64,000 nucleotides of DNA from contig CAKZLO010000034.1 in assembly GCA_937127125.1 (NCBI GenBank), positions 413,798-477,797 on the forward strand, in the 5' to 3' direction. Within the stretch, counting starts at the first letter, position 1, and the number at the start of each line of letters is the position of its first letter. Made by a program: the position numbers and the translations under genes. Below are positions 27,728 through 37,226 of the stretch, in pieces. The notes under the pieces are model-generated. The model was not told where the DNA came from, ran no database searches, and saw nothing but the letters and a program-made list of their open reading frames with translations. Source of the DNA: an uncultured Ardenticatenia bacterium (GTDB lineage: Bacteria > Chloroflexota > Anaerolineae > 4572-78 > NAK82).

Positions 27728-28594
27728 TTAGAGACGTTCTGCTACCAAATCAGCCACCTCAGCAGGGTGACGCGCCACGCGAATACCCACCGCCTCCAAC
27801 GCTGCGATCTTCTCCTGAGCAGTCCCCTCACCCCCTTCTATGATTGCGCCAGCATGGCCCATACGTTGGCCCGGTGGCGCCGTACGACCGGCAATGAAAG
27901 CGGTTACCGGCTTGCTCACTTCGCTGGCGATGAAACGCGCGGCTTGTTCCTCGTCGGTGCCCCCGATTTCACCGATCAGCACAATGGACTGGGTAGCAGG
28001 ATCATTCTCAAACATGCGCAGCACATCCACAAATGACGTGCCAATGATGGGATCGCCCCCAATACCCACCGCGGTGGACTGACCCAGGCCGCGGTCGGTG
28101 AGCGCTTTTACCACTTCATAGGTCAGCGTGCCACTGCGCGAGACAATCCCCACTGGTCCCGGTGTGTGGATGTGCCCAGGCATAATGCCCACCTTAGCCT
28201 GACCCGGCGTGATAACACCAGGACAATTAGGACCGATCAGACGAGCATCCGTGTCCTCCAAGAATTGGCACGCGCGCATCATGTCCAACACTGGAATACC
28301 CTCTGTAATGCATACGATCAGCTCAATGCCTGCATCTGCTGCTTCCATGATAGCGTCGGCCGCAAAGGGAGCAGGCACATAGATGATCGATGTATTGGCA
28401 CCGGTAGTTTGTACCGCCTCGCGCACGGTGTCGAACACGGGCACCCCATGTACCCATTCTCCACCTTTTCCTGGGGTGACCCCGGCAACCACTTGTGTGC
28501 CGTAGTCTAGCATCAGGCGCGTGTGGAAGCTGCCCTCATTACCCGTGATGCCTTGCACCACTAACCGTGTTTCTCTATTTACCAGGATGCTCAT
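27728..28594 (-). CDS. sucD: Succinyl-CoA ligase, alpha subunit
   Basis: A 288-residue ADP/GDP-forming succinyl-CoA synthetase alpha subunit of the TCA cycle. The CoA-binding Rossmann part begins [22 protein letters not shown]. The anion site [11 protein letters not shown] is present, and the phosphorylated active-site His is in [19 protein letters not shown] precedes ATG 28594. It lies downstream of sucC with a 152-nt gap, longer than usual for this pair; the gap contains a 12-bp palindrome (28612-28623). Confidence 0.95.
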   Translation of the reverse strand: MSILVNRETRLVVQGITGNEGSFHTRLMLDYGTQVVAGVTPGKGGEWVHGVPVFDTVREAVQTTGANTSIIYVPAPFAADAIMEAADAGIELIVCITEGIPVLDMMRACQFLEDTDARLIGPNCPGVITPGQAKVGIMPGHIHTPGPVGIVSRSGTLTYEVVKALTDRGLGQSTAVGIGGDPIIGTSFVDVLRMFENDPATQSIVLIGEIGGTDEEQAARFIASEVSKPVTAFIAGRTAPPGQRMGHAGAIIEGGEGTAQEKIAALEAVGIRVARHPAEVADLVAERL

Positions 28595-28746
28595 ACAGTA
28601 TCATCCTCAGTGCATTCGAATGCGGTTATGCTTAACTATAGCCACAATACTGGCGACCGCTGCCAAGAGGCTCGAGGCAGGTATGGGAACGGAGCTGGTT
28701 TCCTGGAATCATGCACAACTGCGCGAGCTCACGAGAAATAGTTTGG

Positions 28747-29904
28747 CTATGGGCGTTGCATTTGGCTCTGACCGCTGGCCAGCTCCACCGCTTTTTGGGC
28801 GGCTTCAATCAACGAGGTGGCATTGATGACATTGGCAGCGGCCAAGAGCTGTCGGCCTTGCTCTTCATTGGCACCTACTAAGCGTACCACCATAGGTGGC
28901 ACGGGTGTCGATGCCTCCTCCATCGCTGCGAGGAGACCACGCGCCACTTCGTCACAACGCGTGATTCCCCCGAAGATGTTAATGAGAATTACCTTTACGT
29001 CAGAATCGGCCAGAATGATGTGCAATGCGGCAGCCACTTTGTTTGCTCTGGCTCCACCGCCGATGTCCAGAAAGTTGGCTGGGCGGCCGCCGTACAAGTC
29101 CACAAGGTCCATTGTTGCCATAGCCAGGCCAGCACCATTGACCATACAGCCGATGTCGCCGTCCAGTTTGACATAGGACAGATCAGCTTGACGTGCCTGG
29201 CGCTGCGCTTCGGTTTCGCCTTGCAAATCGCGCATCTCGTTCAGCTCCAAATGGCGGAACAAAGCGTTATCATCCAGTGTGATCTTACCGTCCAAGGCGA
29301 TCAACTGCCCCTCTGAAGTAATTGCCAAGGGATTAATCTCGGCCAGGGTGGCATCATTTTCGACAAACACGCGCCACAGACCACGTGCAATGGCCGTAAA
29401 GGGGCGAATGAGACCGCCGTGCAATCCCAGTTCGAAAGCCAGATTACGTGCTTGGTAGTCCATCAGACCGCGCAGAGGGTCAATTGGTAGCCGGAATATC
29501 ATTTCTGGCCTGTTTTTGGCAAGTTCCTCGATCTCAATACCTCCTTGAGCTGAAACAATCATTATCGGCTTGCGGTGAGTGCGATCAACAACAATGCCCA
29601 TATACATTTCCTGGGCGATGTCGGTGGCTTGCTCAATCAGCACTTTGTAGACTTTCAGACCTTTGATAAACATACCGATGATCTGGCGGGCTGCTTCTTC
29701 TGTTTCCTCGGCATCTTTGGCCAACTTGATGCCACCAGCTTTGCCGCGTCCACCCGTCAGCACCTGTGCTTTGACAACCACTGGCCCACCTAACAGGTGA
29801 GCCACCTGACGCGCTTCTGCAGGGGTCGTGGCCACGTTGCCTTGTGGCACTGGCAACCCATAGCGAGCAAAAATCCTCTTCGATTGATATTCATGCAGCT
29901 TCAC
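28747..29904 (-). CDS. sucC: Succinyl-CoA ligase, beta subunit
   Basis: A 385-residue beta subunit that carries the ATP-grasp nucleotide site and completes the succinyl-CoA synthetase with sucD. It begins [20 protein letters not shown]. Motifs include [48 protein letters not shown] and [15 protein letters not shown]. The start is GTG 29904, since the family begins exactly here. A near-consensus promoter lies 55 nt upstream. Confidence 0.95.
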   Translation of the reverse strand: MKLHEYQSKRIFARYGLPVPQGNVATTPAEARQVAHLLGGPVVVKAQVLTGGRGKAGGIKLAKDAEETEEAARQIIGMFIKGLKVYKVLIEQATDIAQEMYMGIVVDRTHRKPIMIVSAQGGIEIEELAKNRPEMIFRLPIDPLRGLMDYQARNLAFELGLHGGLIRPFTAIARGLWRVFVENDATLAEINPLAITSEGQLIALDGKITLDDNALFRHLELNEMRDLQGETEAQRQARQADLSYVKLDGDIGCMVNGAGLAMATMDLVDLYGGRPANFLDIGGGARANKVAAALHIILADSDVKVILINIFGGITRCDEVARGLLAAMEEASTPVPPMVVRLVGANEEQGRQLLAAANVINATSLIEAAQKAVELASGQSQMQRP

Positions 29905-29958
29905 TGCAGGCTCCGTACATCTATGGTGTGGGTGATACTAGAGGTTCCGTTGTGGGCG

Positions 29959-29987
29959 ATTATACTCTTCGTGTTGCTGTCTGACAA
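29959..29987 (-). promoter_or_regulatory. Sigma-70-type promoter of sucC-sucD
   Basis: On the minus strand, TTGTCA (29982-29987) and TATAAT (29959-29964) are 17 nt apart, pointing at the GTG start of sucC at 29904. The -10 is perfect and the -35 matches five of six bases. Confidence 0.8.
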
Positions 29988-30005
29988 TCTTGCCCAAGAA
30001 AAGGG

Positions 30006-30038
30006 GAGAGACCGACTGCTGCCGTCAGTCGGTCTCTC
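30006..30038 (-). terminator. Hairpin, probable terminator of the glycosyltransferase operon
   Basis: GAGAGACCGACTG (30006-30018) pairs perfectly with 30026-30038 around a 7-nt loop. On the minus strand the stem is followed by CCCCTTTTCTT, a moderate T-rich tail. It lies 420 nt past the last gene of the minus-strand glycosyltransferase unit and just upstream of the sucC promoter, so it would insulate sucCD. Confidence 0.6.
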
Positions 30039-30458
30039 AGAGGAGGAGAAGAGGAGATTACTTTTATCGATTGTTTTTGGGTTATACCAGCTGCCTTTGT
30101 ACCCCTAGGAAGGGAATAGCTGATAACTTTTTATCAAGCTTATAATAGCACAACTAGCGATTCATTACCATACGCCTACCCTACGAATAGCATACGCCTG
30201 ACCATCTCTTCTTCAACTGGTGCGACCGAAAGGGCTTTTAGAGCATTTGCCAATCGGGTGCGCAGGTTATGTTATACCCACAGACCGCTCCAGCTCTATT
30301 GGGCTATGCTGCACATGGTTGTACCGTTTTCTTATGATTCACCACCTCAGTTGCAGATTCTTGTTCTACCATTTAGTCTCTCGATGCAGTAGGCTTTGTC
30401 AGTACAATCGAAGTACAATGGATAGTAAGTTAACATAATATATGAGTTCTTATACTTT

Positions 30459-31586
30459 CTACCATTCCGTCAGCCGGTCGAGAAACTGTGCCACCTGATC
30501 AGCACCGTTCTCGCCCTCGCGAGAAACACGCGGCAGTGCCAGCAGCTTCGGCAAGCTGGCAAGCCATTCGCCGCGGTCAAAACTCTCTTCGTTCACTGGT
30601 ATGCATGGCATCTCCCGCTCTATGAACTGCACCAGTGCCTGTGATTCGCGGAAGTGCGGACGCGGCACATATCCGAACGGAACACCTGCCCAATAGACCT
30701 CAGCCACAGTGCTGTAGCCTGCCTTGCCGATGACTGCATCGCTAGCATTGACCAGATCAGGATGAAAGAAGCGCGACCGATGTGGCAAGGCGACCAGATT
30801 GCCCGGCAAAGAGATTTGTGCCCCTAGTTTCTCCTGGGCTTCCCGAGCGCCTGGCACAACGAAGAAGATCCCAAGATGCTCACCCAACACTTCCAGAAAA
30901 CGATATTCCCAAGAAAATCCGCCCATTGTGATCAGTACCATACGGGCACCATCTGGTATGCCCAATAGACGGCGGACAAGGGTGGCCGGAGTGCGCGGAG
31001 CACGACTTACTGGCGCTGTGGTCAACTGGCTGGGCGTACGTTGGCACACCGGCTCTGTCTGAATGCGATAGTCCACAGACGCATACAGCTCGCGCAACTG
31101 GCTCACATACTCTTGGAAGCGCCTATCCTTTTCCAAATAGCCCTCGTAGATGTAATCCCACGTGAAGTTCTCGATCAAGACGCAAGGGATACCTGCTGCG
31201 CGCGCTACAGCAATGCCGAGAGGAGCGATGTCGCACACCACCAACCGACATTCGATGCGCTTCAGATGGTCTGCTAGCCGGCGCACAATCACTTGGTCAA
31301 ATGGTAGGAAACGGCTCAGCTGACGTAACGTCCCCTCTAGATCCTCATGAAGGGCGGTGTGTTGTGCCATGCCGATGTCGGTCAGCACGTTGTGCAGGGC
31401 ATATGAGCCGTCTAATGTGCCTTCGAAAAACCACGCCGGCACACGTGCAAAGATTTCAAATCGCAAATCCTGAGCACGTCTGCGCCACGCTGCCATTACT
31501 GCTGTGGAACGCGCAGCGTGACCGTAGCCATGGGGGGTAATGAAAAAAGCGACACAACGTCTATACCTGTGCAATCCAGCTTCCAT
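30459..31586 (-). CDS. Glycosyltransferase, GT28/MGT-like
   Basis: A 375-residue GT-B glycosyltransferase. The N-terminus FITPHGYGHAARSTAVM is the acceptor-side motif of MurG/UDP-glycosyltransferase-like enzymes. The C-terminal half has LITMGGFSWEYRFLEVL and the donor-binding stretch DAVIGKAGYSTVAEVYWAGVPFGYVPR, which corresponds to the Gly-rich, acidic sugar-nucleotide site. It lies 9 nt after the glycerol-1-phosphate dehydrogenase gene on the same strand, so a lipid or polyol-phosphate acceptor is a reasonable guess. No Shine-Dalgarno of note precedes ATG 31586; coupling to the upstream stop is likely. The substrate is unknown. Confidence 0.75.
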   Translation of the reverse strand: MEAGLHRYRRCVAFFITPHGYGHAARSTAVMAAWRRRAQDLRFEIFARVPAWFFEGTLDGSYALHNVLTDIGMAQHTALHEDLEGTLRQLSRFLPFDQVIVRRLADHLKRIECRLVVCDIAPLGIAVARAAGIPCVLIENFTWDYIYEGYLEKDRRFQEYVSQLRELYASVDYRIQTEPVCQRTPSQLTTAPVSRAPRTPATLVRRLLGIPDGARMVLITMGGFSWEYRFLEVLGEHLGIFFVVPGAREAQEKLGAQISLPGNLVALPHRSRFFHPDLVNASDAVIGKAGYSTVAEVYWAGVPFGYVPRPHFRESQALVQFIEREMPCIPVNEESFDRGEWLASLPKLLALPRVSREGENGADQVAQFLDRLTEW

Positions 31587-31595
31587 GACCGTTTG

Positions 31596-32840
31596 TTACA
31601 AAATGCCCAGCATGCGACCTAATCTGGCCACTGTGAATCGGTTGCGCAGATAATGCGAACAACACATGGCCAGCTCGACTTCTTGGTCGCTCAAACCCAA
31701 TGCACTTGGTCTGGTCGGGGCACCTGCAGCTGCCAACATACTCTCGATTTGATCTGCTGGTGGCACTGTGGCTGCTATCTCTTGAATAGCATCCCAACTA
31801 TCAAGAATGCGCTTCTGAAGACGTGTATAGGCTGCTTCATCCATATTAAGGAACGGGGACTGTTCTGCAATGATGGCTTCGGCCATCGGGCCATATACCT
31901 GGCGGATGATCTGCACTTCGACAACCCGGTCTGGCGATGGCACTCGTGCCATACGCTGCTCTGCCTGAGCACGTGAGATTTGCTTGACCCGATCGTATAG
32001 TGAGGCCACCAGCACTGTCGCTACGCCCACCTTGGCGCCGTGGAGCTGGGACGGCCGGTGTTCCCACAAAAGCTTCATCTCCCAGAAATGGGAGGCGTGA
32101 TGCTCAGCACCTGAGGCCAAAGTAGTCTTGCCGAATTCTAGCATGCAGAGGCCTGATTCGATAAGTGCCTCCATCAGGTTTTGCACAGCGGCTGACTCTG
32201 CTCGGCCAATTGCTGCGGCATCGCGAACGCACGACTCAAGAGCACGTCGCGCGCGCTGAGCCAAAGATGCATCGTACTCCTCGTCGCAGACCAGATGGCC
32301 CAGCTGCCAATCGGCCAGTGAGGTAAATTTACCTAGGATATCACCAAATCCAGCTCCGATTAGGCGGCGCGGAGCAGCACACAACGTTGGCAGGTCGGCG
32401 AAGACGGCAAGTGGCGGCTGCGCAATCAGCGTGCGCTTGATACGCTCTAGAACTAGCGGTGCACCGATGGAAGTATAACCGTCCACCGACGGCGCTGTCG
32501 GTAGCGAGATAAACGGCAGTCGCGCGCGGTGGCTGACAAAGCGCACTAGGTCGGTGATCGTACCCGAGCCGGCGGCTAAGAAGACGCGATCAGTTGCGTC
32601 CATTTGAACAAGTATTTGCACGATCGCGTGCTCATCGGCGACAATCTCTTCTCCGCTGAGCAAGATCGTTTGCACGTCGTATCCGCGAGCGCGCAGCTTC
32701 TCCTCGGCAGCTTGGCCGAGTGCAGCGTAGGTGTTCTGGTCGGCGACTAACGCCAGGGAACGTATGTTCTGCGCAGCACAAAAGTCAAGCAGGTGTGCCA
32801 GCGCATCATTTCCAATATAGATGGGGATGTCGTAGCGCAT
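31596..32840 (-). CDS. sn-Glycerol-1-phosphate dehydrogenase (AraM/EgsA family)
   Basis: A 414-residue member of the iron/zinc polyol dehydrogenase fold. GSGT at 91-94 binds the dinucleotide, and PTAPSVDGYTS at 114-124 and GAGFGDILGKFTSL with Asp 167 are family signatures. The metal ligands are that Asp and His residues in GAEHHASHFWE and SQLHGAKVG. The enzyme reduces dihydroxyacetone phosphate to glycerol-1-phosphate, the backbone of archaeal lipids. In Bacillus, AraM makes it for heptaprenylglyceryl lipids. The frame begins directly at the family start (MRYDIPIYIG), with AAAGGA abutting ATG. A C-terminal helical region of about 60 residues follows the metal domain. The neighbouring glycosyltransferase suggests a G1P-derived glycolipid. 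Confidence 0.85.
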   Translation of the reverse strand: MRYDIPIYIGNDALAHLLDFCAAQNIRSLALVADQNTYAALGQAAEEKLRARGYDVQTILLSGEEIVADEHAIVQILVQMDATDRVFLAAGSGTITDLVRFVSHRARLPFISLPTAPSVDGYTSIGAPLVLERIKRTLIAQPPLAVFADLPTLCAAPRRLIGAGFGDILGKFTSLADWQLGHLVCDEEYDASLAQRARRALESCVRDAAAIGRAESAAVQNLMEALIESGLCMLEFGKTTLASGAEHHASHFWEMKLLWEHRPSQLHGAKVGVATVLVASLYDRVKQISRAQAEQRMARVPSPDRVVEVQIIRQVYGPMAEAIIAEQSPFLNMDEAAYTRLQKRILDSWDAIQEIAATVPPADQIESMLAAAGAPTRPSALGLSDQEVELAMCCSHYLRNRFTVARLGRMLGIL

Positions 32841-32866
32841 TCCTTTTGTCTACTTGAGCTCTCTTT

Positions 32867-33451
32867 CTAAACATGTCCAATTTTATACGAGGCAGAGCTA
32901 CTTGACGAATTCTTTAGATCTGCAAGTTTTCCACTACGCAGTAGCTGCCACAGCCGTGTTGGCTGATACAGCTGATTGCGCAGCACAAAAGCGACCAACG
33001 CTAAGAGACCGAGCACCTCCCATACCCACAGCTCTGGACGACGCGTGAATGCATGCCAGTAAGCACTTTGGATCTCCCTCTGCTCGCTACCCTGCTTGCG
33101 CCATACGTGAAAACGCCAACCGTGTAGTGGCCACCAGAACGTGTCACGAAATAACCACAGTCGATCCTCTAACCCATGCAGAAGGAACGCGACCGCATAA
33201 GGCCAGTGTTGTGGCATTTTAGTTACCGTGATCCAGATCACAAGCAGTTGTGCCAACAGTGTATGCGCAAACAACATTGCCGCTTTGAAACGTCGATAGA
33301 AGTATAGCGCTGCCAGCGGTTTGTCGACGAGGTCTGGGGCACTGGTCGCCAACGCGATCAGACGCACGTCCAACCGGTTAAGCTGTGGAAAGCGACGGCG
33401 TGCCAGATCAAACGCTAACAGTGTCAGCGCGATGTGACTGTGTGGCAACAT
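32867..33451 (-). CDS. Small membrane hydrolase-like protein, function unknown
   Basis: A 194-residue protein starting MLPHSHIALTLLAFDLARR and containing LIALATSAPDLVDKP and FLLHGLEDRLWLFRD. The early His, the SAPDLVDK Asp and a His in an internal helix (FAHTLLAQ) recall the membrane-bound metal-dependent hydrolases of the YdjM/DUF457 type. About four hydrophobic segments are visible. ATG 33451 was chosen over the frame start at 33526, because AAGGGA lies 9 nt upstream and the longer form would overlap the SGNH gene. It lies between the SGNH hydrolase and the glycerol-1-phosphate dehydrogenase, all on one strand with short gaps. Confidence 0.6.
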   Translation of the reverse strand: MLPHSHIALTLLAFDLARRRFPQLNRLDVRLIALATSAPDLVDKPLAALYFYRRFKAAMLFAHTLLAQLLVIWITVTKMPQHWPYAVAFLLHGLEDRLWLFRDTFWWPLHGWRFHVWRKQGSEQREIQSAYWHAFTRRPELWVWEVLGLLALVAFVLRNQLYQPTRLWQLLRSGKLADLKNSSSSSASYKIGHV

Positions 33452-33507
33452 AGCGCAATTCCCTTGGAGAGCAGTAATAGTGAGTGAGTCTGCATCCCCA
33501 TAACATG

Positions 33508-34770
33508 TTACGACTGTGGAGAGCACCCCGTAAGGATATTCTCGCGACAGAGATAAGCGAGCACTGCATTGCTCACGACCTGATTGCCTGCTTCATTGTA
33601 GTGACCTCCTGGCGCGAAGTATCCCGTGAAGTCGCGACTCTCGTGATTAGCTGCAACAAATTCGGGTGTCAAATCGAGCACAGGGATATCTCTCTGGAGC
33701 AACTGATCGATAAGATCCTGATACATAGGAGGACTGCCTGCAGCATATTCCTCAAAGGTGGGGCGATAAGCGAACATCAGTACTAATGGGATACTTCCAT
33801 TCTCTCGGACTGTTTGCGCGAATTCGGTGAGCAGGCGTAGTGTGACTTCCACTTGGAAGGGGTCTGCGTAGGAGTCTCGCCATGTGCTCAGATAGGGTAG
33901 CTTCCCCTGATAATGCATCTCAAAGACCAGCGTGCGCAGCAGGCGATAGGTGAACAGGCTGTCGAGGGGAAGCGGTTGATAACGCTCGCGCACACAAAAG
34001 AGATCGTGGGGACATACAATGTCGAGAAAGTAGGAAGGGTTCTTTAGGGCAGCGTCACGCAACGCAGCTAACGAGCGAAAAGGGTTTTCTAAGAGCTGCA
34101 ATCCATCACTCTTTGGAATGAAGACTGGCTTCGTGAGCGGCATCCCGGTTTGTGCGTGAACAAAGGGACGATAGCGGTTGACGTTACGGCGTATGTTGTC
34201 CTCTTCATACGCGATGATCACTACGTGGGGTGCGTAAGCAGCGCCCTGCGTCGTATAGCGCAGGAAAGACTGATCGGTACCATAGCCGCCCACTCCCCAG
34301 TTCATCACTTCAAGGTCGGGCCGGCTTTGCTCGAGCAGATAGGGCCAGGAATCAGATAATGCGACGTCATCGGCATGAGCAAAGGAAGGGCCGAAGACAG
34401 CAATGCGCGTCACACCCGGCGGCGGCAGCAGCGCGTAGGAGCGTTCGGCGCGCACGCCAATCTCGTTCGACTCGTATGGGGTGCCGTTTTCAATTGTGCG
34501 GCTGTTCGGTCGGATGCTCCATCCTAATACTGGATCGAACTGGTCAAAGTTCTTTCCCTCACGTTCACGCTGTTCGAAGATTTCCAAGATTTCGCGTTGC
34601 TCGTCTGTTAGGATGGGAGCTGGCAATAGACAGATCATCCGATCTTGCAAAGCCAAACAGTCACGTTGCCACCACACTAGACGTGTGCTGATCTCCAGTA
34701 GTGCAAAGGTGATCGTTATCACAACGCTCGCTTGCAATGGCAAACGCATCCAGCTCCGCAATCTGATCAT
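33508..34770 (-). CDS. Membrane-anchored SGNH/GDSL-like hydrolase
   Basis: A 420-residue protein with an N-terminal signal anchor (about 8-30) and an SGNH-hydrolase-like domain. Block I is FGPSFAHADDV (Ser in GPSF), block III NWGVGGYGTDQS, and the C-terminal catalytic His is in PGGHYNEAGNQVV. Such enzymes are esterases or O-acyl hydrolases acting on cell-surface polysaccharide or lipid. The Asp normally three residues before the His is replaced (GGH instead of DxxH), so activity is uncertain. ATG 34770 was chosen because a minus-strand promoter at 34835-34862 would put transcription start near 34828, excluding the longer frame to 34836. It is the first gene of a minus-strand unit of four. Confidence 0.7.
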   Translation of the reverse strand: MIRLRSWMRLPLQASVVITITFALLEISTRLVWWQRDCLALQDRMICLLPAPILTDEQREILEIFEQREREGKNFDQFDPVLGWSIRPNSRTIENGTPYESNEIGVRAERSYALLPPPGVTRIAVFGPSFAHADDVALSDSWPYLLEQSRPDLEVMNWGVGGYGTDQSFLRYTTQGAAYAPHVVIIAYEEDNIRRNVNRYRPFVHAQTGMPLTKPVFIPKSDGLQLLENPFRSLAALRDAALKNPSYFLDIVCPHDLFCVRERYQPLPLDSLFTYRLLRTLVFEMHYQGKLPYLSTWRDSYADPFQVEVTLRLLTEFAQTVRENGSIPLVLMFAYRPTFEEYAAGSPPMYQDLIDQLLQRDIPVLDLTPEFVAANHESRDFTGYFAPGGHYNEAGNQVVSNAVLAYLCRENILTGCSPQS

Positions 34771-34834
34771 CGATGTGTAATCCACTGGTGGTATAGCCTG
34801 TTCGCTTACTCTGCACCGTGTTAACGCCCAGGGC

Positions 34835-34862
34835 ATTATATCGGCTGAGAGGAACAGGGCAA
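34835..34862 (-). promoter_or_regulatory. Putative promoter of the SGNH-to-glycosyltransferase unit
   Basis: On the minus strand, TTGCCC (34857-34862) and TATAAT (34835-34840) are spaced 16 nt apart. The -10 is perfect; the -35 matches four of six. It drives leftward into the SGNH hydrolase gene. Confidence 0.55.
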
Positions 34863-34951
34863 ATTGACCTGTTATGCCTTACCTTGTTCCCGATTTGCTC
34901 TCTGGCACGACTCAGACAATACTGGACCGTAGAAGCGAGGCAAGGGGTTCG

Positions 34952-35527
34952 ATGCGAGTTATCGCTGGCAGTGCCAAAGGGCATCGATTATACGCTGTGC
35001 CAGGAGAAGCGACGCGTCCCATCACCGATCGTGTCAAGGAAGCTCTTTTCAACATCTTAGGCGACTTTATCGTTGGTGCTTGGGTGCTGGATTTGTTTGC
35101 TGGCACCGGATCGGTAGGGATCGAGGCGCTGAGTCGCGGAGCAGCCTATGTGGTTTTCGTGGATAAGTCGCCTGTCGCTTTGCGCACTGTGCGCCGTAAT
35201 CTCGAACACACCCGCTTGAGTGAGCGAGCCACGCTTGTTCAGGCAGATGCTTTTCGCTACCTGGCCAGGCCAATCGGGCAGTCTTTTCATCTAATCTATG
35301 TGGCACCTCCACAGTATCTTGGGATGTGGACGAAGGTCATACAAATGCTGGATGAACGACCTCAGTGGCTTGCACGTTCCCTAGACAAAGATGCCCTGGC
35401 AATCGTTCAAATTCATCCGCGCGAGCACCAGATGCTGGAACTCCAGCATTTGAGCCTGTACGACTTACGCCGTTATGGCAGCACCCTGCTGTGTTTTTAC
35501 AGGTTGTGTTCCACACCGGCGATCTGA
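34952..35527 (+). CDS. rsmD: 16S rRNA (guanine-N2)-methyltransferase RsmD-like
   Basis: A 191-residue class I methyltransferase that starts with the RsmD signature MRVIAGSAKGHRLYAVPGEATRPITDRVKEALFNIL. The SAM motif is VLDLFAGTGSVGIEALSRGA. RsmD methylates G966 of 16S rRNA. The catalytic motif, usually DPPY, reads APPQY here, a departure from the Asp/Asn normally found. ATG 34952 has AAGGGG 5 nt upstream; the frame is open 26 codons further 5' without support. The 3' end overlaps the convergent glycosyltransferase gene by 31 nt. Confidence 0.85.
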   Translation: MRVIAGSAKGHRLYAVPGEATRPITDRVKEALFNILGDFIVGAWVLDLFAGTGSVGIEALSRGAAYVVFVDKSPVALRTVRRNLEHTRLSERATLVQADAFRYLARPIGQSFHLIYVAPPQYLGMWTKVIQMLDERPQWLARSLDKDALAIVQIHPREHQMLELQHLSLYDLRRYGSTLLCFYRLCSTPAI

Positions 35528-37083
35528 GAACTTGGCGGTGCGTATTCTGGCGTGGCTGTCACGGAGTAGCTGGCGGCGAACTCAGAGGGGACGGCTGTAC
35601 CCGAGTATTGTGCTGGGAGAGCATGCAGTTGCGGGCGTGTTTTGCGCCTCTGCTTGAGCCGTGCTTCCCAAAGGCCCAATCCTCCCACATATGCGAACCC
35701 AGCAGCATAGAGAAGCAATGAGGGGATCATCTGAGTGTAGCCATTTTGCCACGCTGCTACAACGCTAGCTAGTGCATAGAATGCCAATGCCAGCTCTCCC
35801 AGCGTGACAATGTCCACTTCGAGCACGTATGGGTTATCTTGCCATTTCCCTTTGCTTCCCTCAAGACCGAACTTGGGAGTGCGATGGAACACATTGTTCG
35901 TGCCAAACAATGCCTCGATCACTCCACGTGTGTTGTTCAAAGCGATACCGATTCCTAACAACATCAGTAGCGGTGAGCTAGCATAATGTCTCAGCCACCG
36001 CCTACGGTAGAGCACGATTTGCCCAACAGCATACATCAAGAGAGGGGACGCAGTGAACATACCGATAATCCCAGGCGAGACCAGAGGTGGAAGAGGAGAC
36101 AGGGACATCGGCAAAGTCGCAAGCAGAGACAACAGTAGAAGTGGATGCACCAGGTAAGCACTCAAGTGGATGAAAGCCATACCACGTACATACCAAGGGA
36201 GATGGGAGGATGCTACCTGCTTTCCCAGCTTGAGCAGGCACTGAATAGTGCCCTTCGCCCAACGGAACTGCTGGCGCTTGAGAGCTGCCAATTGAGGCGG
36301 AATCTCGGCTGGTGTCACCACTTCTGGCAGATAAAGGCACTCCCAACCGGCCAGCTGGGCGCGAAAGCTGAGGTCCATATCCTCACAGAGTGTATCGCTT
36401 TGCCATCCACCTGCCTCCTCAATGCACTCACGCCGCCAGATACCGGCGGTTCCATTGAAGATGAATAACAGGCCAGAGCGGTGCCGCGCTGTCTGCTCGA
36501 CCACAAAATGGCCGTCGAGCGCAACAGCCTGAGCGCGCGTGAGCAAAGAATGCTCACGATTAAGATGTGACCAACGCGTCTGAAGCATGCCGAGTCGTGG
36601 GCGACTCAAAAAGTAGGGCACCGTCCTCTGCAGCCAATTACGTTCTGGCACAAAATCGGCGTCGAAGATGGCAATCAGCTCCCCTGTGGCGTGTCGCAGA
36701 CCCATATGCAAGGCACCCGCCTTGTATCCACTGCGTTCCTCACGTCGCAGAAGCTGGATGTCGAAGCCTTCAGCGCGGTAACGCGCTACACATTCCTGTA
36801 TAATGAGAGACGTCTCGTCGGTGGAGTCGTCCAGTATTTGGATTTGCAGCCGGTTGCGCGGCCAGTCAAGGCGGGTGACTGCGCGGAGCAAGCGCTCGAC
36901 CACCATTGCTTCGTTGTAGATGGGGAGCTGCACTGTAACGCGGGGATAGTAGACCAGTTTGACACACTCGTGCACTTCTGAACGGTGCAACAGATAGAGA
37001 AACGTCAGCGCAAGTGCGTTGAGTGCATATGCCGCCAACAACAGCGTGGCGACAGTGAATACGATGCTAGCTGCTGCCGTCAA
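35497..37083 (-). CDS. Cellulose-synthase-like family 2 glycosyltransferase
   Basis: A processive-type GT2 of about 528 residues. An N-terminal helix is followed by the catalytic domain with VQLPIYNEAMVVERLL, DDSTDET, the DAD metal site (IFDADFVPE), the catalytic base in LCEDMDLSF and QFRWAKG (the QxxRW motif). Then come about six membrane helices and a soluble tail. It probably makes a beta-linked glucan, glucomannan or glycolipid at the membrane. The start is TTG 37083: AGGAG lies 7 nt upstream, and the predicted promoter at 37125-37153 would start transcription near 37118, excluding the longer frame (to 37215). The C-terminus overlaps rsmD on the opposite strand. Confidence 0.88.
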   Translation of the reverse strand: MTAAASIVFTVATLLLAAYALNALALTFLYLLHRSEVHECVKLVYYPRVTVQLPIYNEAMVVERLLRAVTRLDWPRNRLQIQILDDSTDETSLIIQECVARYRAEGFDIQLLRREERSGYKAGALHMGLRHATGELIAIFDADFVPERNWLQRTVPYFLSRPRLGMLQTRWSHLNREHSLLTRAQAVALDGHFVVEQTARHRSGLLFIFNGTAGIWRRECIEEAGGWQSDTLCEDMDLSFRAQLAGWECLYLPEVVTPAEIPPQLAALKRQQFRWAKGTIQCLLKLGKQVASSHLPWYVRGMAFIHLSAYLVHPLLLLSLLATLPMSLSPLPPLVSPGIIGMFTASPLLMYAVGQIVLYRRRWLRHYASSPLLMLLGIGIALNNTRGVIEALFGTNNVFHRTPKFGLEGSKGKWQDNPYVLEVDIVTLGELALAFYALASVVAAWQNGYTQMIPSLLLYAAGFAYVGGLGLWEARLKQRRKTRPQLHALPAQYSGTAVPSEFAASYSVTATPEYAPPSSQIAGVEHNL

Positions 37084-37124
37084 TGAGTTTCTCCTGAGTG
37101 CGTGGCACGATGATGTTACAGGCA

Positions 37125-37153
37125 AGTATACTACCACTGAGATGTTGCACCAA
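37125..37153 (-). promoter_or_regulatory. Putative promoter of the family 2 glycosyltransferase
   Basis: On the minus strand, TTGGTG (37148-37153), a 17-nt spacer and TATACT (37125-37130) lie about 40 nt before TTG 37083. The -10 is good and the -35 weak; its value is mainly in supporting the shorter reading frame. Confidence 0.45.
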
Positions 37154-37226
37154 ATCCACAACCTGGTACCAATGCTCTTTTCACGTTTTGACCCATTGCA
37201 GTTCTGAAAGTACAATCAATATTAGG

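Larger units (their letters stand above)
29905..30458. other. Intergenic region with sucC promoter and a terminator-like hairpin
   Basis: About 550 nt without a gene. It contains the minus-strand sucC promoter (29959-29987) and a perfect 13-bp hairpin (30006-30038). From 30060 to 30458 the sequence is AT-richer than its surroundings, and I see no coding frame, tRNA or repeat in it. Confidence 0.6.

Noticed and set aside
28612..28623. 12-bp palindrome GCATTCGAATGC in the sucC-sucD gap
   Set aside because: Perfect but short, and no promoter or regulator supports it as an operator; noted only.
30060..30458. AT-rich stretch examined for a tRNA or small RNA
   Set aside because: No cloverleaf or T-loop motif (GGTTCAAATCC-like) and no clear terminator; left as unassigned intergenic DNA.
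37084..37215. 44-residue N-terminal extension of the family 2 glycosyltransferase
   Set aside because: The predicted promoter lies inside it, and TTG 37083 has AGGAG at good spacing.
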